Positions 26,650-37,050 of a stretch of 64,000 nucleotides of DNA are shown here, piece by piece. The DNA comes from Psychromonas aquimarina ATCC BAA-1526 (GTDB taxonomy: Bacteria; Pseudomonadota; Gammaproteobacteria; Enterobacterales; Psychromonadaceae). Below the pieces are notes generated by a model. It saw only the letters and a program-made list of their open reading frames with translations. It made no database searches and was not told the origin of the DNA. The translations under genes and the position numbers were made by a program. Positions within the stretch are counted from its first letter, which is position 1. Each line of letters starts with the position of its first letter. Location: positions 1 through 64,000 of the forward strand of contig NZ_AUAM01000008.1 of assembly GCF_000428725.1 (NCBI RefSeq), written 5' to 3'.

Positions 26650-27288
26650 ATGACAATCGGTCTAGTAGGTCGTAAAGTTGGTATGACTCGCATCTTCACT
26701 GAAGATGGTGTTTCTATCCCAGTTACAGTTCTTGAATGTTCACCTAACCGTGTTACTCAAGTGAAAACACTTGATACTGATGGCTACAACGCTATTCAAG
26801 TAACAGCTGGCTCAAAAAAAGCTAGCCGTGTAAACAAGCCGGAAGCTGGTCACTTTGCGAAAGCAGGTGTTGAAGCTGGCCGTGGTCTGTGGGAGTTTAC
26901 TCTTGCTGACAACGAAGGTGCAGATATCAAAGTCGGTGCTGAGCTAAGCGTTGAGCTTTTCAACGAAAAAAATAAAGTAGACGTTACAGGTCAGTCTAAA
27001 GGTAAAGGTTTCCAAGGCGGTGTTAAACGCTGGAACTTTTCTATGCAGGACGCAACTCACGGTAACTCACTATCACATCGTTCAAATGGTTCGATTGGTA
27101 TGTGTCAAACTCCGGGTCGTGTTTTCAAAGGCAAAAAAATGTCTGGTCATATGGGTGCTGAGCGTGTTACGACTCAAAACCTTGAAGTTGTTCGCGTAGA
27201 CGTTGAACGCAACTTACTGCTCATTAAAGGTGCAGTACCTGGTGCGAAAAACGGCGATGTGTTCATTAAACCTGCTGTTAAAGCATAA
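26650..27288 (+). CDS. rplC: 50S ribosomal protein L3
   Basis: 212 aa (E. coli 209), beginning [16 protein letters not shown]. It is an early-assembling 23S rRNA-binding protein near the peptidyl transferase centre. The loop around [14 protein letters not shown]...HRSNGSIG is intact, including the Gln-containing [14 protein letters not shown] region (the methylated Gln in E. coli). AAAGGAG precedes the ATG in a 15-nt gap. Confidence 0.98.
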   Translation: MTIGLVGRKVGMTRIFTEDGVSIPVTVLECSPNRVTQVKTLDTDGYNAIQVTAGSKKASRVNKPEAGHFAKAGVEAGRGLWEFTLADNEGADIKVGAELSVELFNEKNKVDVTGQSKGKGFQGGVKRWNFSMQDATHGNSLSHRSNGSIGMCQTPGRVFKGKKMSGHMGAERVTTQNLEVVRVDVERNLLLIKGAVPGAKNGDVFIKPAVKA

Positions 27289-27301
27289 CCAAGGATCTAG
27301 T

Positions 27302-27907
27302 ATGGAATTGGTATTGAAAGATGCACAAAGTGCTCTTGAAGTTTCTGACGCTACCTTTGGACGTGAATTCAATGAAGCCCTAGTACATCAGGTAGTCGTT
27401 GCATATGCAGCTGGTGCTCGTCAAGGTACTCGTGCTCAGAAGAACCGTAGCGATGTACGTGGTGGTGGTAAGAAGCCATGGCGTCAAAAAGGTACGGGCC
27501 GCGCTCGTTCAGGTACTATTCGCAGCCCAATCTGGGTTGGCGGTGGTGTAACTTTCGCTGCGCGTCCACAGGACCACAGCCAGAAAGTTAACAAAAAAAT
27601 GTACCGTGGTGCAGTGAAAAGCATTCTGTCTGAATTAGTTCGTCAGGATCGTCTAATCGTTGTAGAAAACTTCAGTGTTGAAGCTCCTAAAACTCAAGAG
27701 CTGAAAGCTAAATTAAAAGAACTGGATCTTAAAGATGTTCTTATCATTACTGAAGAATTAGATGAAAATCTATTCTTAGCAGCACGTAACCTCTACAAAG
27801 TAGACGTTCGTGACGTTCAAGGTATTGATCCAGTTAGCCTAATCGCATTTGATAAAGTTTTAGTAACTGCTGATGCAGTGAAAAAGATTGAGGAGAGCCT
27901 AGCATGA
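27302..27907 (+). CDS. rplD: 50S ribosomal protein L4
   Basis: 201 aa, the same length as E. coli L4. It binds 23S rRNA with an extended loop ([20 protein letters not shown]) that lines the peptide exit tunnel, and free L4 is the expected repressor of this operon through its leader. An open frame extends upstream to 27203 inside rplC, but the ATG at 27302 (MELVLKDAQ) is the conserved start. Its end overlaps rplW by 4 nt. Confidence 0.98.
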   Translation: MELVLKDAQSALEVSDATFGREFNEALVHQVVVAYAAGARQGTRAQKNRSDVRGGGKKPWRQKGTGRARSGTIRSPIWVGGGVTFAARPQDHSQKVNKKMYRGAVKSILSELVRQDRLIVVENFSVEAPKTQELKAKLKELDLKDVLIITEELDENLFLAARNLYKVDVRDVQGIDPVSLIAFDKVLVTADAVKKIEESLA

Positions 27908-28203
27908 TCAGTGAAGCACGTTTACTGCAAGTTATCCTAGCCCCGCATATCTCTGAAAAGGGAACTTTATCTGCTGAAAACCATAACACTATGGTATTCA
28001 AAGTTGCAGGTACTGCGACTAAAGCAGAAATCAAAGCGGCAGTTCAGAAACTGTTTGAAGTCGAAGTTACTGGTGTTCGCACACTAAACGTGAAGGGTAA
28101 AACCAAGCGTACAGGTCAACGTATGGGTCGCCGCAGCGACTGGAAAAAAGCATACGTTAGCCTGGCTGAAGGTGCTGACATCGATTTCGCTGGCGCTGAA
28201 TAG
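27904..28203 (+). CDS. rplW: 50S ribosomal protein L23
   Basis: 99 aa, close to E. coli L23 (100 aa). It lies at the tunnel exit and docks trigger factor and SRP. It starts [19 protein letters not shown]; the [19 protein letters not shown] loop is present. The ATGA overlap with rplD indicates translational coupling. Confidence 0.98.
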   Translation: MISEARLLQVILAPHISEKGTLSAENHNTMVFKVAGTATKAEIKAAVQKLFEVEVTGVRTLNVKGKTKRTGQRMGRRSDWKKAYVSLAEGADIDFAGAE

Positions 28204-28214
28204 AGGAATTATAG

Positions 28215-29042
28215 ATGGCTATTGTAAAATGTAAGCCTACGTCTCCAGGTCGTCGCCACTTAGTTAAAGTGGTAAATAACGATCTGCACAAAGGCAAGCC
28301 ATACGCACCGCTTTTAGAGTCTAAATCTAAATCTGGTGGTCGTAATAATGGCGGTCGTATTACGGTTCGTCACATCGGTGGTGGTCACAAGCATCACTAC
28401 CGTATTGTTGACTTTAAACGTAATAAAGACGGTATCCCGGCAAAAGTAGAGCGTTTGGAATATGATCCAAACCGTAGTGCAAACATTGCACTAGTTCTTT
28501 ACGCTGATGGTGAGCGTCGCTACATCCTGGCTCCTAAAGGCCTGGTTGCTGGTGATCAAATCCAGTCTGGTGAAGATGCATCAATCAAAGTAGGTAACTG
28601 CTTACCGATGCGTAATATCCCAGTGGGTACAACAGTACATGCTGTAGAAATGAAACCTGCTAAAGGTGCACAAATTGCACGTTCAGCTGGTGCATACAGC
28701 CAAATTGTAGCTCGTGATGGTGCTTACGTTACTCTACGTTTACGTAGTGGTGAAATGCGTAAAATCCCTGCTGAGTGTCGTGCAACAATCGGTGAAGTTG
28801 GTAATGCAGAACATATGCTGCGTCAACTAGGTAAAGCTGGTGCTACGCGTTGGCGTGGTGTTCGCCCTACCGTTCGTGGTGTTGTAATGAACCCGGTAGA
28901 TCACCCACATGGTGGTGGTGAAGGTAAAACAAGTGGTGGTCGTCATCCTGTTTCTCCTTGGGGTATGCCAACTAAAGGCTACAAAACTCGTAAGAACAAA
29001 CGTACTGATCAGTACATTGTTCGTCGTCGTAATAAGAAATAA
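28215..29042 (+). CDS. rplB: 50S ribosomal protein L2
   Basis: 275 aa (E. coli 273). It is needed for subunit association and peptidyl transfer. The signature near the C-terminus, [14 protein letters not shown], contains the conserved His of L2, followed by the basic tail [27 protein letters not shown] precedes the start. Standard position between L23 and S19. Confidence 0.98.
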   Translation: MAIVKCKPTSPGRRHLVKVVNNDLHKGKPYAPLLESKSKSGGRNNGGRITVRHIGGGHKHHYRIVDFKRNKDGIPAKVERLEYDPNRSANIALVLYADGERRYILAPKGLVAGDQIQSGEDASIKVGNCLPMRNIPVGTTVHAVEMKPAKGAQIARSAGAYSQIVARDGAYVTLRLRSGEMRKIPAECRATIGEVGNAEHMLRQLGKAGATRWRGVRPTVRGVVMNPVDHPHGGGEGKTSGGRHPVSPWGMPTKGYKTRKNKRTDQYIVRRRNKK

Positions 29043-29056
29043 GCAGAGGTATCGCC

Positions 29057-29332
29057 ATGCCACGTTCTCTCAAGAAGGGTCCATTCATTGACCTACACTT
29101 GCTGAAGAAGGTAGAGAAAGCGATGGAAAGCGGTGAGAAAAAGCCTATTAAGACTTGGTCTCGTCGTTCAATGATCATTCCAGATATGATTGGTCTGACC
29201 ATCGCTGTCCATAACGGGCGTCAACACGTGCCAGTATTTGTAACCGACGAAATGGTTGGTCAAAAACTGGGTGAATTTGCACCAACTCGTACTTACCGCG
29301 GCCATGTCGCGGATAAGAAATCGAAGAAATAA
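29057..29332 (+). CDS. rpsS: 30S ribosomal protein S19
   Basis: 91 aa (E. coli 92), [20 protein letters not shown]. It is a 30S head protein that binds 16S rRNA together with S13 near the A site. The signature [23 protein letters not shown] is present. GCAGAGG precedes the start. Confidence 0.98.
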   Translation: MPRSLKKGPFIDLHLLKKVEKAMESGEKKPIKTWSRRSMIIPDMIGLTIAVHNGRQHVPVFVTDEMVGQKLGEFAPTRTYRGHVADKKSKK

Positions 29333-29340
29333 GGGAAATT

Positions 29341-29676
29341 ATGGAAGCTTTAGCTAAACATTTATTCGCTCGTTCTTCGGCACAGAAAGCGCGTCTGGTA
29401 GCAGATCAAGTACGTGGTCTTCCAGTAGAAAAAGCACTAGAACTTTTATCTTACAGCCCTAAAAAAGCGGCAGTATTGGTTAAGAAAGTTGTAGATTCTG
29501 CAATTGCAAACGCTGAGCATAATGAAGGCGCGGATATTGATGAGCTAGTAATCAGCAAAATTTGTGTTGATGAAGGTCCAACGATGAAACGCATCATGCC
29601 GCGTGCGAAAGGCCGTGCCGATCGCATCATGAAGCGTTCTTGCCATATCACAGTTGTGGTATCAGACAGGGGTTAA
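29341..29676 (+). CDS. rplV: 50S ribosomal protein L22
   Basis: 111 aa (E. coli 110). Its beta-hairpin ([21 protein letters not shown]) reaches into the exit tunnel near the macrolide-binding site. The globular part ([21 protein letters not shown]) is typical. AAGGGAAATT precedes the ATG. The usual rpsS-rplV-rpsC order is kept. Confidence 0.98.
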   Translation: MEALAKHLFARSSAQKARLVADQVRGLPVEKALELLSYSPKKAAVLVKKVVDSAIANAEHNEGADIDELVISKICVDEGPTMKRIMPRAKGRADRIMKRSCHITVVVSDRG

Positions 29677-29679
29677 ACA

Positions 29680-30369
29680 ATGGGACAGAAAGTTCATCCT
29701 AACGGTATTCGCCTAGGTATCACTAAAGCATTTAGCTCTACTTGGTATGCAGGCAAGAAAGATTTCGCAGATAACTTATACAGTGACTTTGAAATCCGTA
29801 AATTCTTAACAGAGAAACTGAAAAATGCTTCTTTGTCTAAGATTACAATTGAGCGTCCGGCTAAAAGTGTTCGTGTGACTATTCACACTGCACGTCCAGG
29901 TGTTGTAATTGGTAAAAAAGGCGAAGATGTTGAAAAGCTACGCACAGCTATTGCTAAAATGGCCGGCGTTCCAGCTCAAATCAACATTTCAGAAGTTCGT
30001 AAACCTGAACTTGACGCAAAACTAGTAGCAGATTCTATCTCTTCTCAGTTAGAGCGTCGTGTAATGTTCCGTCGTGCTATGAAGCGTGCGGTACAAAATG
30101 CTATGCGTCTAGGCGCTAAAGGTATTAAAGTTCAAGTAAGTGGTCGTTTAGGTGGTGCAGAAATCGCACGTGCTGAATGGTATCGTGAAGGTCGTGTACC
30201 TCTACATACTCTTCGTGCTGATATCGATTACTCAACTTCAGAAGCGCTTACTGTTTACGGTATTATCGGTGTTAAGGTTTGGATCTTTAAAGGTGAAGTT
30301 CTAGGTGGTTTACCACTACAACAAGAACAACAGCCGTCTAAACCAAAGCGCAAAAGCCGCGGTAAGTAG
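29680..30369 (+). CDS. rpsC: 30S ribosomal protein S3
   Basis: 229 aa (E. coli 233). It starts [13 protein letters not shown] and carries a KH domain with the [11 protein letters not shown] loop (about residues 72-82). S3 lies at the mRNA entry channel, and its basic residues [13 protein letters not shown] contribute to mRNA unwinding. It begins 3 nt after the rplV stop; the ribosome site is CAGGGG inside the end of rplV. Confidence 0.98.
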   Translation: MGQKVHPNGIRLGITKAFSSTWYAGKKDFADNLYSDFEIRKFLTEKLKNASLSKITIERPAKSVRVTIHTARPGVVIGKKGEDVEKLRTAIAKMAGVPAQINISEVRKPELDAKLVADSISSQLERRVMFRRAMKRAVQNAMRLGAKGIKVQVSGRLGGAEIARAEWYREGRVPLHTLRADIDYSTSEALTVYGIIGVKVWIFKGEVLGGLPLQQEQQPSKPKRKSRGK

Positions 30370-30380
30370 GAGATACGCTA

Positions 30381-30791
30381 ATGATGCAACCAAAACGTAT
30401 GAAGTTCCGTAAAATGTTCAAAGGCCGCAACCGTGGTCTTTCGAAAGGTACGGAAGTAAGCTTTGGCGAATTTGGACTAAAAGCTGTCGGTCGTGGTCGA
30501 ATTACTGCTCGTCAAATCGAAGCAGCACGTCGTGCAATGACTCGTCATGTAAAACGTCAAGGTAAAATCTGGATCCGCGTGTTCCCTGATAAACCGATTA
30601 CCGGCAAACCGTTAGAAGTTCGTCAAGGTAAAGGTAAAGGTAACGTGGAATATTGGGTTGCTCAAACCCAACCAGGTAAAGTTCTTTATGAAATGGAAGG
30701 TGTTCCAGAAGAATTGGCTCGTGAAGCATTTGCTCTAGCAGCTGCTAAACTGCCATTGGCAACAACTTTCGTAACTCGTAAGGTGATGTAA
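30381..30791 (+). CDS. rplP: 50S ribosomal protein L16
   Basis: 136 aa, same length as E. coli. It binds near the tRNA A-site elbow on the 50S. It starts [19 protein letters not shown]; the second codon is also ATG, but the first aligns with the E. coli start. The loop [19 protein letters not shown] is conserved. TAGGAGA precedes it. The stop overlaps the rpmC start (TAATG). Confidence 0.97.
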   Translation: MMQPKRMKFRKMFKGRNRGLSKGTEVSFGEFGLKAVGRGRITARQIEAARRAMTRHVKRQGKIWIRVFPDKPITGKPLEVRQGKGKGNVEYWVAQTQPGKVLYEMEGVPEELAREAFALAAAKLPLATTFVTRKVM

Positions 30792-30982
30792 TGAAAGCTA
30801 ACGAACTTAAAGAAAAAAGCGTTGAAGAGCTTAATGCTGAACTTCTAAACCTATTACGTGAGCAGTTTAACTTACGTATGCAGTTAAACACAGGTCAGTT
30901 AGCACAGGCACACTTGGTTAAACAAGTACGCCGTGACATCGCCCGTGTTAAGACAGTATTAAATCAGAAGGCAGGTGCGTAA
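30791..30982 (+). CDS. rpmC: 50S ribosomal protein L29
   Basis: 63 aa, the E. coli length. A two-helix protein next to L23 at the tunnel exit. It begins [19 protein letters not shown]. Its start overlaps the rplP stop and its stop overlaps the rpsQ start by one base each (TAATG), so the three are translated as a coupled series. Confidence 0.97.
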   Translation: MKANELKEKSVEELNAELLNLLREQFNLRMQLNTGQLAQAHLVKQVRRDIARVKTVLNQKAGA

Positions 30983-31233
30983 TGAGCGAATCTAAAACTC
31001 GTACTCTTCAAGCAAAAGTAATCAGTGCAAAGATGGATAAATCTATCGTTGTTGCTATCGAACGTAAAGTGAAGCACCCGTTATACGGTAAATTCATGAA
31101 GCGTACGACTAAGTTACATGCGCATGATGAAACTAACCAGTGTAGTGAAGGCGACGTTGTATTAATCAGCGAATGCCGTCCACTTTCTAAGACTAAGTCT
31201 TGGACATTGGTAGAAGTGGTAAGTAAAGCTTAA
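30982..31233 (+). CDS. rpsQ: 30S ribosomal protein S17
   Basis: 83 aa (E. coli 84). An OB-fold primary 16S rRNA binder. The signature [21 protein letters not shown] is present, and the [27 protein letters not shown] region is typical. It is the last gene of the S10 operon and is followed 28 nt later by a strong terminator. Confidence 0.97.
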   Translation: MSESKTRTLQAKVISAKMDKSIVVAIERKVKHPLYGKFMKRTTKLHAHDETNQCSEGDVVLISECRPLSKTKSWTLVEVVSKA

Positions 31234-31261
31234 TTCAAATTAAGCCTTATTTGCATATTTG

Positions 31262-31294
31262 AAAACGGCGCTCATTTTTGAGTGCCGTTTTTTT
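31262..31294 (+). terminator. S10 operon terminator
   Basis: A 13-bp stem (31262-31274 with 31279-31291, one G-U pair), a TTTT loop and a run of six or seven T mark the end of the S10 operon, 28 nt after rpsQ. A separate spc promoter must follow; some readthrough is possible. Confidence 0.92.
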
Positions 31295-31321
31295 AGACTA
31301 TCTTTCTATAAAAGTTGGTGG

Positions 31322-31327
31322 TATGAT
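31322..31327 (+). promoter_or_regulatory. -10 element of the probable spc operon promoter
   Basis: TATGAT lies between the S10 terminator and rplN, giving a leader of about 60 nt with a GCGGAG ribosome site. No good -35 is present at 16-18 bp, so the promoter may depend on an activator or be weakly defined. A separate spc promoter exists at the same place in E. coli. Confidence 0.45.
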
Positions 31328-31396
31328 GCCGCTCCCTTCAAGAAAGGGAACACAACTCTTAGAAAGTAATTTAGCTAAATATAGCGGAGCACTGTA

Positions 31397-31765
31397 ATGA
31401 TCCAAATGCAAAGTGTGCTGGATGTCGCCGATAATTCAGGCGCTCGACGCGTAATGTGTATTAAGGTCCTTGGTGGCTCGCATCGCCGTTATGCAGCAAT
31501 CGGTGACATCATCAAAGTTTCTGTAAAAGAAGCAATTCCTCGCGGTAAAGTGAAGAAAGGTGATGTTCACACAGCTGTGGTTGTGCGTACCAGAAAAGGT
31601 GTACGTCGTCCCGATGGTTCTGTAATTCGTTTTGACCGCAACGCCGCGGTTATGTTGAATGCACAAAACCAGCCAATCGGAACACGTATCTTTGGCCCTG
31701 TAACTCGTGAACTTCGTAATGATAATTTTATGAAGATTGTTTCACTGGCGCCAGAAGTACTGTAA
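31397..31765 (+). CDS. rplN: 50S ribosomal protein L14
   Basis: 122 aa (E. coli 123), [21 protein letters not shown]. It forms part of the intersubunit bridges and is the binding site of the silencing factor Rsf[27 protein letters not shown] is typical. It is the first gene of the spc operon, preceded by terminator and -10 element. Confidence 0.98.
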   Translation: MIQMQSVLDVADNSGARRVMCIKVLGGSHRRYAAIGDIIKVSVKEAIPRGKVKKGDVHTAVVVRTRKGVRRPDGSVIRFDRNAAVMLNAQNQPIGTRIFGPVTRELRNDNFMKIVSLAPEVL

Positions 31766-31775
31766 GGAACCGAAA

Positions 31776-32090
31776 ATGGCAGTAAAAATTAAATGTGACG
31801 ATGAAGTAATTGTTATTACCGGTAAAGATAAAGGTAAAACTGGGAAAGTTTCTAAAGTTTTATCTAACGGTAAAGTAATTATTGAAGGTGTAAACACTGT
31901 TAAGAAACACCAAAAGCCAAACCCGCAAGCGGGCGTAACTGGTGGTATTATCGAACAGGAAGCACCAATCGAAGTATCAAATGTTGCGATCTACAACTCG
32001 GAAACGGGTAAAGCAGATCGTGTTGGATTTAGACTTGAAGACGGCAAAAAAGTACGTTTTTTCAAATCTAATAATGAACTTGTGAAGTAA
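31776..32090 (+). CDS. rplX: 50S ribosomal protein L24
   Basis: 104 aa, the E. coli length. A KOW-motif protein that starts 50S assembly. The conserved start is [21 protein letters not shown] at 31776; the frame is open back to 31737 within rplN, but those residues are not conserved. AAGGAAC precedes the ATG. Confidence 0.98.
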   Translation: MAVKIKCDDEVIVITGKDKGKTGKVSKVLSNGKVIIEGVNTVKKHQKPNPQAGVTGGIIEQEAPIEVSNVAIYNSETGKADRVGFRLEDGKKVRFFKSNNELVK

Positions 32091-32102
32091 CTGGAGTTTA
32101 CG

Positions 32103-32642
32103 ATGGCGAAACTGCATGATTTCTATAAAGACAACGTGGTGTCTGATTTGCAAACGCAATTCGGCTATACGTCTGTCATGCAAGTCCCTCGAATAGAGAA
32201 AATCACCCTTAACATGGGTGTTGGTGAAGCACTGGCTGATAAAAAAGTCCTAGAGAACGCAGCGTCAGATATGGCAGCAATCTCAGGTCAAAAGCCGGTA
32301 ATCACTAAAGCACGTCGCTCAGTGGCTGGCTTCAAAATTCGTGAAGGCTACCCGATTGGTTGTAAAGTAACACTACGTGGTTCGCGTATGTGGGAATTTT
32401 TTGAGCGTTTGGTAACAATCGCTATTCCACGTGTACGTGATTTCCGCGGCCTGAATGCTAAGTCATTCGATGGTCGTGGTAACTACTCTATGGGTGTACG
32501 TGAGCAAATCATTTTCCCTGAAATCGATTACGATAAAGTTGATAAAGTACGTGGTTTAGATATCACAATTACTACTTCAGCTAAGACTGACGAAGAAGGG
32601 CGTGCATTGCTTACTGCCTTTAACTTCCCATTCCGTAAGTAA
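32103..32642 (+). CDS. rplE: 50S ribosomal protein L5
   Basis: 179 aa, the E. coli length. It binds 5S rRNA and contacts the P-site t[23 protein letters not shown] and the segment [13 protein letters not shown] are diagnostic. CTGGAG precedes the ATG by 6 nt. Confidence 0.98.
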   Translation: MAKLHDFYKDNVVSDLQTQFGYTSVMQVPRIEKITLNMGVGEALADKKVLENAASDMAAISGQKPVITKARRSVAGFKIREGYPIGCKVTLRGSRMWEFFERLVTIAIPRVRDFRGLNAKSFDGRGNYSMGVREQIIFPEIDYDKVDKVRGLDITITTSAKTDEEGRALLTAFNFPFRK

Positions 32643-32652
32643 GGTGTAAGTT

Positions 32653-32958
32653 ATGGCTAAACAATCAATGAAAGCGCGTGAAGTAAAACGTGCGAAGCTA
32701 GTTGTTAAATACGCAGAAAAACGTGCGGCATTAAAAGCAACTATTAATGATATCAATGCAACTGACGAAGCTCGTTGGGATGCAGTGTTACAGCTTCAAA
32801 CGCTACCTCGTGATTCAAGCCCGGTACGTAAACGTAATCGTTGTAACGTAACTGGACGTCCACATGGTTTTCTTCGTAAATTTGGCATGAGCCGTATTAA
32901 GGTTCGTGAGCATATGATGCGCGGAGAAATCCCTGGCCTTAAGAAAGCCAGCTGGTAA
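32653..32958 (+). CDS. rpsN: 30S ribosomal protein S14
   Basis: 101 aa, the long zinc-free form found in enterobacteria: the C-terminal region [21 protein letters not shown] has a single Cys and not the two CxxC pairs of the zinc form. It is a late-assembling 30S head protein. AAGGTG is the ribosome site. Confidence 0.98.
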   Translation: MAKQSMKAREVKRAKLVVKYAEKRAALKATINDINATDEARWDAVLQLQTLPRDSSPVRKRNRCNVTGRPHGFLRKFGMSRIKVREHMMRGEIPGLKKASW

Positions 32959-32984
32959 TCAATTAAATCACGGAGTAAATAGTT

Positions 32985-33377
32985 ATGAGCATGCAAGATC
33001 CTATTTCGGATATGCTTACGCGTATTCGTAACGGTCAAGCAGCAAGCAAAGTGTCTGTAAAGATGCCTTCTTCTAAGCAAAAAGTTGCAATTGCAGCTGT
33101 GCTTAAAGCAGAAGGTTACGTTACTGATTTTGTTGTTGCTGGTGACACAAAGCCTGAATTAGAAGTTACTCTTAAGTACTTCGAAGGCAAAAAAGTTATC
33201 GATACTTTAAAACGAGTTAGCCGTCCAGGTCTACGTATCTACAAAGGTGCGAACGATCTTCCTAAGGTTATGGCTGGTTTAGGTATCGCGATTGTTTCAA
33301 CTTCTCAAGGTGTAATGACTGACCGAGCTGCGCGTAAAGCTAGCATCGGCGGTGAAATCATCTGTTACGTATCTTAA
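32985..33377 (+). CDS. rpsH: 30S ribosomal protein S8
   Basis: 130 aa, the E. coli length. A primary 16S rRNA binder of the central domain and, in E. coli, the translational repressor of the spc operon, acting at rplE. It begins [20 protein letters not shown]; the C-terminal [25 protein letters not shown] is diagnostic. CACGGAG precedes the start. Confidence 0.98.
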   Translation: MSMQDPISDMLTRIRNGQAASKVSVKMPSSKQKVAIAAVLKAEGYVTDFVVAGDTKPELEVTLKYFEGKKVIDTLKRVSRPGLRIYKGANDLPKVMAGLGIAIVSTSQGVMTDRAARKASIGGEIICYVS

Positions 33378-33387
33378 GGAGTAATCT

Positions 33388-33921
33388 ATGTCTCGTATAG
33401 CTAAGGCACCGATTACTGTTCCTGCTGGCGTAGAAGTTAAAGTAAACGGTCAAGAGATCACTGTAAAAGGTGGTAAAGGCGAATTAGTTCGTACTCTTAA
33501 TGATGCTGTTGTTGTTAAACAAGAAGAAGGTGTAATTACATTTGCACCTGTTGAAGGCGTGAAAGACGCCTGGGCACAAGCAGGTACTGCTCGTGCTAAC
33601 GTTAACAACATGGTTGTAGGTGTAGCTGAAGGCTTTAAGAAGACTCTTCTTCTTCAAGGTGTTGGTTACCGTGCACAAGTTAAAGGCCAAGAGATCAACC
33701 TGACTTTAGGTTTCTCTCACCCTGTTGTTTATACATTACCTAAAGGCGTAACTGCGACGGCTCCTAGCCAGACAGAAATCGTTCTTGAAAGTTCTGATAA
33801 GCAGGAAGTAGGTCAAGTAGCTGCAGAGATTCGTGCATTCCGTCCGCCAGAGCCTTATAAAGGTAAAGGTGTTCGTTACGCTGATGAAAATGTGCGTCGT
33901 AAAGAAGCGAAGAAAAAGTAA
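33388..33921 (+). CDS. rplF: 50S ribosomal protein L6
   Basis: 177 aa, the E. coli length. Near the factor-binding site and the sarcin-ricin loop. Two repeated RNA-binding folds; the C-terminal signature [16 protein letters not shown] is intact. AAGGAG lies 6 nt before the ATG. Confidence 0.98.
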   Translation: MSRIAKAPITVPAGVEVKVNGQEITVKGGKGELVRTLNDAVVVKQEEGVITFAPVEGVKDAWAQAGTARANVNNMVVGVAEGFKKTLLLQGVGYRAQVKGQEINLTLGFSHPVVYTLPKGVTATAPSQTEIVLESSDKQEVGQVAAEIRAFRPPEPYKGKGVRYADENVRRKEAKKK

Positions 33922-33930
33922 GGTAAGACT

Positions 33931-34281
33931 ATGGATAAGAAAGCATCTCGTCTTCGTCGTGCTACCCGCACACGTAAGAAATTGCAAGAGCTTGGTGCAA
34001 CTCGTCTTGTGATAAACCGTACACCTCGCCATACTTACGCGCAGGTAATTACAGCAGACGCACAAGTCGTAGCAAGCGCTTCTACATTAGAAAAAGAAGT
34101 GCGTGCACAATTAAGCAACGGTGGTAACACAGAAGCAGCTCAACTAATTGGTAAATTAGTTGCAGAACGCGCGGTAGAGAAAGGAATTACTAAAATTTCT
34201 TTTGACCGTAGCGGTTTCCAATACCACGGTCGCGTAGCAGCACTAGCTGAAGCAGCTCGTGAAGCTGGTCTACAGTTCTAA
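33931..34281 (+). CDS. rplR: 50S ribosomal protein L18
   Basis: 116 aa (E. coli 117). It binds 5S rRNA with L5 and carries it into the 50S subunit. It starts [19 protein letters not shown]; the C-terminus [24 protein letters not shown] is diagnostic. AAGGTAAG precedes the start. Confidence 0.98.
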   Translation: MDKKASRLRRATRTRKKLQELGATRLVINRTPRHTYAQVITADAQVVASASTLEKEVRAQLSNGGNTEAAQLIGKLVAERAVEKGITKISFDRSGFQYHGRVAALAEAAREAGLQF

Positions 34282-34292
34282 GGGTACTGATG

Positions 34293-34793
34293 ATGTCAAA
34301 AGTAGAATCTCAAACCGGTGATCTGAACGAAAAGCTAATCGCAGTAAACCGTGTTTCAAAAGTAGTTAAAGGTGGTCGCATCTTTAGCTTCACAGCACTA
34401 ACAGTAGTTGGTGATGGTAGTGGTCGTGTTGGTTTCGGTTATGGTAAAGCACGTGAAGTTCCTGCAGCTATTCAAAAAGCTATGGAAAAAGCACGTCGCA
34501 ATATCAGCGAAATCCAATTAAAAGGTAACACTCTGCAGCATCCTATCAAGGGCCGTCATTCTGGTTCTAAGGTATACATGCAGCCAGCATCTGAAGGTAC
34601 TGGTATCATCGCAGGTGGTGCAATGCGTGCCGTATTAGAAGTTGTTGGCGTACAGAACGTACTTGCTAAAGCTTACGGCTCAACTAACCCGATTAACGTT
34701 GTTCGCGCTACGCTTGACGCACTAGAGAATATGAATTCTCCAGAGCAGATCGCGGCTAAGCGTGGTCTAAACGTTACTGATATTCTGGGGTAA
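34293..34793 (+). CDS. rpsE: 30S ribosomal protein S5
   Basis: 166 aa (E. coli 167). It lies at the mRNA entry site and affects decoding accuracy. I chose the second of two adjacent ATG codons (34293, [15 protein letters not shown]), because it aligns with the E. coli start; 34290 would add one Met. The double-stranded-RNA-binding-like domain ([25 protein letters not shown]) is conserved. Confidence 0.96.
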   Translation: MSKVESQTGDLNEKLIAVNRVSKVVKGGRIFSFTALTVVGDGSGRVGFGYGKAREVPAAIQKAMEKARRNISEIQLKGNTLQHPIKGRHSGSKVYMQPASEGTGIIAGGAMRAVLEVVGVQNVLAKAYGSTNPINVVRATLDALENMNSPEQIAAKRGLNVTDILG

Positions 34794-34799
34794 TTAAGC

Positions 34800-34982
34800 A
34801 TGGCTACTAAAACGATTAAAGTAACCCAAACCAAAAGTGGAATTGGCCGTTTACCAAAGCACCGTGCAACATTAACAGGTCTAGGCCTGCGTCGCATCGG
34901 TCATACTGTTGAGTTAGAAGATACTCCAGCAGTACGCGGTATGGTTAATAAAGTTTACTATATGGTTAAGGTTGAGGGGTAA
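34800..34982 (+). CDS. rpmD: 50S ribosomal protein L30
   Basis: 60 aa (E. coli 59). A small 23S rRNA-binding protein, with the conserved segment [21 protein letters not shown]. It starts 6 nt after rpsE and ends 2 nt before rplO, in the normal spc order. Confidence 0.97.
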   Translation: MATKTIKVTQTKSGIGRLPKHRATLTGLGLRRIGHTVELEDTPAVRGMVNKVYYMVKVEG

Positions 34983-34984
34983 TT

Positions 34985-35419
34985 ATGAAACTAAATACTC
35001 TATCTCCGGCAGCCGGCTCTAAGCCTGCTGCTAAACGTGTAGGTCGTGGTATCGGCTCTGGACTTGGCAAAACTTGTGGCCGCGGTCATAAAGGTCAAAA
35101 GTCTCGTTCAGGCGGTTCTGTTCGTCCAGGTTTTGAAGGCGGTCAAATGCCTTTGAAACAGCGTTTACCAAAATTTGGTTTCACATCACGTAAATCTCTT
35201 GTTAGCGGTGAAGTTCGTCTGAACGAAATTGCTAAAGTTGAAGGTGATGTAGTAACTATTGAAACGCTGAAACAGGCAGGTCTACTTGTAAACACTGTTA
35301 AGTTTGCAAAAGTAGTTCTATCTGGTGAAATCTCTCGCTCAGTTACAGTACAGGGTCTTCGTGTAACGAAGGGTGCACGTGCTGCAATTGAAGCTGCGGG
35401 CGGAAAAATCGAGGAATAA
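34985..35419 (+). CDS. rplO: 50S ribosomal protein L15
   Basis: 144 aa, the E. coli length. The long basic N-terminal tail ([22 protein letters not shown]) penetrates the 50S, followed by the globular domain. The GAGGGG ribosome site is inside the end of rpmD. secY follows 6 nt downstream. Confidence 0.98.
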   Translation: MKLNTLSPAAGSKPAAKRVGRGIGSGLGKTCGRGHKGQKSRSGGSVRPGFEGGQMPLKQRLPKFGFTSRKSLVSGEVRLNEIAKVEGDVVTIETLKQAGLLVNTVKFAKVVLSGEISRSVTVQGLRVTKGARAAIEAAGGKIEE

Positions 35420-35425
35420 TAGGTA

Positions 35426-36754
35426 ATGGCTAAGAAACCAGGATTAGATCCAAAAGCAGTACAAGGCAGTAATTTAAGCGAACTTAAAACACGACTTTTG
35501 TTTGTTTTAGGCGCAATTTTAGTGTTCCGTATGGGCTCTTTTGTTCCAATTCCTGGTATTGACGCCGCTGTCCTAGCTGATTTATTTCAGCAGCAAAAGG
35601 GTACCATCATAGAGATGTTTAACATGTTCTCTGGTGGTGCGCTTGAGCGTGCATCTATCTTTGCACTGGGTATTATGCCGTATATTTCGGCATCGATTAT
35701 TATCCAGCTGTTGACGGTTGTTCATCCTCCTTTAGCTGAGCTGAAGAAAGAGGGCGAATCTGGTCGTCGTAAGATAAATCAATATACACGCTACGGTACT
35801 TTGGTATTAGGTACATTCCAAGCAATTGGTATTGCTACTGGTTTGCCGACAATGATGCCTGGACTTGTTGAAAATGCAGGTCTGAGCTTCTATGTAACGG
35901 CAGTTGTGAGCTTAGTGACAGGAACAATGTTCCTTATGTGGCTGGGTGAGCAAATAACTGAGCGCGGTATCGGTAATGGTATTTCTATCATTATCTTTGT
36001 AGGTATTATTGCAGGTCTTCCTCAAGCAATTGGGCAGACTGCAGAGCAGGCGCGACAAGGTGAACTTCATCTTCTAGTGCTTTTAGCATTAATCGTTATC
36101 GTATTTGCGACAACGGCATTTGTTGTATTTGTTGAACGTGGTCAGCGACGTATCGTTGTTAACTACGCAAAACGTCAACAAGGGCGTAAAGTTTTTGCTG
36201 CTCAAAGCACGCACCTTCCATTGAAATTGAATATGGCTGGTGTAATTCCTGCAATCTTTGCCTCGAGTGTTATCTTATTTCCTGGTACAATCGCTGCCTG
36301 GTTTGGTCAGACTGAAGGTTTAAGCTGGTTATCGGATGTTTCTCTGGCGCTACAGCCGGGACAACCGCTGCATATGATGTTATATGCTGCCGCAATTATC
36401 TTCTTTTGCTTCTTTTATACTGCACTTACGTTTAATCCACGTGAAACGGCAGATAATCTGAAGAAAAGCGGTGCCTTTATTCCAGGAATTCGTCCCGGAG
36501 AACAAACATCACGTTACATTGATAAAGTGATGACTCGCCTGACATTAGCAGGTGCGTTATATATTACCTTTATCTGTTTGATTCCCGAGTTTATGATGGT
36601 TGCAATGAATACGCAGTTCTACTTCGGTGGTACTTCGTTATTAATTATCGTTGTTGTTATCATGGACTTTATGGCACAGGTACAGACTCATTTGATGTCT
36701 AATCAATATGATTCTGTCTTGAAAAAAGCTAACTTGAAAGATTACGGCAAATAA
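35426..36754 (+). CDS. secY: protein translocase subunit SecY
   Basis: 442 aa (E. coli 443), with ten hydrophobic segments, the channel subunit of the SecYEG translocon in the inner membrane. Conserved parts: the N-terminal amphipathic stretch with [13 protein letters not shown], the plug region [23 protein letters not shown] and the cytoplasmic C5/C6 loops with ANPRE-like [23 protein letters not shown]. Located between rplO and rpmJ as in E. coli. Confidence 0.98.
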   Translation: MAKKPGLDPKAVQGSNLSELKTRLLFVLGAILVFRMGSFVPIPGIDAAVLADLFQQQKGTIIEMFNMFSGGALERASIFALGIMPYISASIIIQLLTVVHPPLAELKKEGESGRRKINQYTRYGTLVLGTFQAIGIATGLPTMMPGLVENAGLSFYVTAVVSLVTGTMFLMWLGEQITERGIGNGISIIIFVGIIAGLPQAIGQTAEQARQGELHLLVLLALIVIVFATTAFVVFVERGQRRIVVNYAKRQQGRKVFAAQSTHLPLKLNMAGVIPAIFASSVILFPGTIAAWFGQTEGLSWLSDVSLALQPGQPLHMMLYAAAIIFFCFFYTALTFNPRETADNLKKSGAFIPGIRPGEQTSRYIDKVMTRLTLAGALYITFICLIPEFMMVAMNTQFYFGGTSLLIIVVVIMDFMAQVQTHLMSNQYDSVLKKANLKDYGK

Positions 36755-36791
36755 GCCGGTCTGATAGTTATACTAACTACGGAGTGTTGCA

Positions 36792-36905
36792 ATGAAAGTT
36801 CGTGCATCCGTTAAAAAAATCTGTCGTAACTGCAAAGTTATCAAGCGCAACGGTGTTGTGCGTGTTATCTGTGTAGAGCCAAAGCACAAACAGCGCCAAG
36901 GCTAA
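36792..36905 (+). CDS. rpmJ: 50S ribosomal protein L36 (zinc-binding form)
   Basis: A 37-codon gene, easily missed by length cutoffs: it begins [19 protein letters not shown] and ends KHKQRQG. The zinc ligands C11, C14, C27 and H32 are all present, so this is the C+ form that many proteobacteria replace with a Zn-free paralogue under zinc limitation. GGAGTG lies just before the ATG, 37 nt after secY. Confidence 0.97.
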   Translation: MKVRASVKKICRNCKVIKRNGVVRVICVEPKHKQRQG

Positions 36906-36924
36906 TTTAGATTTTGGATATCAG

Positions 36925-36960
36925 CAGCTTAGGTAACTTTGTTATCTAAGCTGTATTTTG
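36925..36960 (+). terminator. hairpin between rpmJ and rpsM
   Basis: A 13-bp stem (36925-36937 with 36941-36953, one G-U pair) closes a TTT loop and is followed by TATTTTG. It would be an intrinsic terminator or attenuator between the spc and alpha operons. The T-tract is imperfect, so readthrough into the alpha operon is likely. Confidence 0.65.
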
Positions 36961-36961
36961 T

Positions 36962-37050
36962 TTGATAAATTATCATTTGTAGAGTATCCTACCGGGCTTT
37001 TCGCAAATGAATCGTTAACTTTTAAGGAGTGCATAGTGGCCCGTATCGCT
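36962..37050 (+). promoter_or_regulatory. alpha operon leader (S4-binding pseudoknot at the rpsM ribosome site)
   Basis: The stretch before rpsM keeps the landmarks of the E. coli alpha-operon leader: GAGTATCCT, then GGGCTTTTC, a spacer, and GGAGTGCATAGTGGCCCG spanning the GTG start. In E. coli S4 binds this pseudoknot and traps the 30S subunit to repress rpsM-rpsK-rpsD-rplQ. Recognition is by sequence similarity from memory; base pairing was not computed. Confidence 0.85.
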
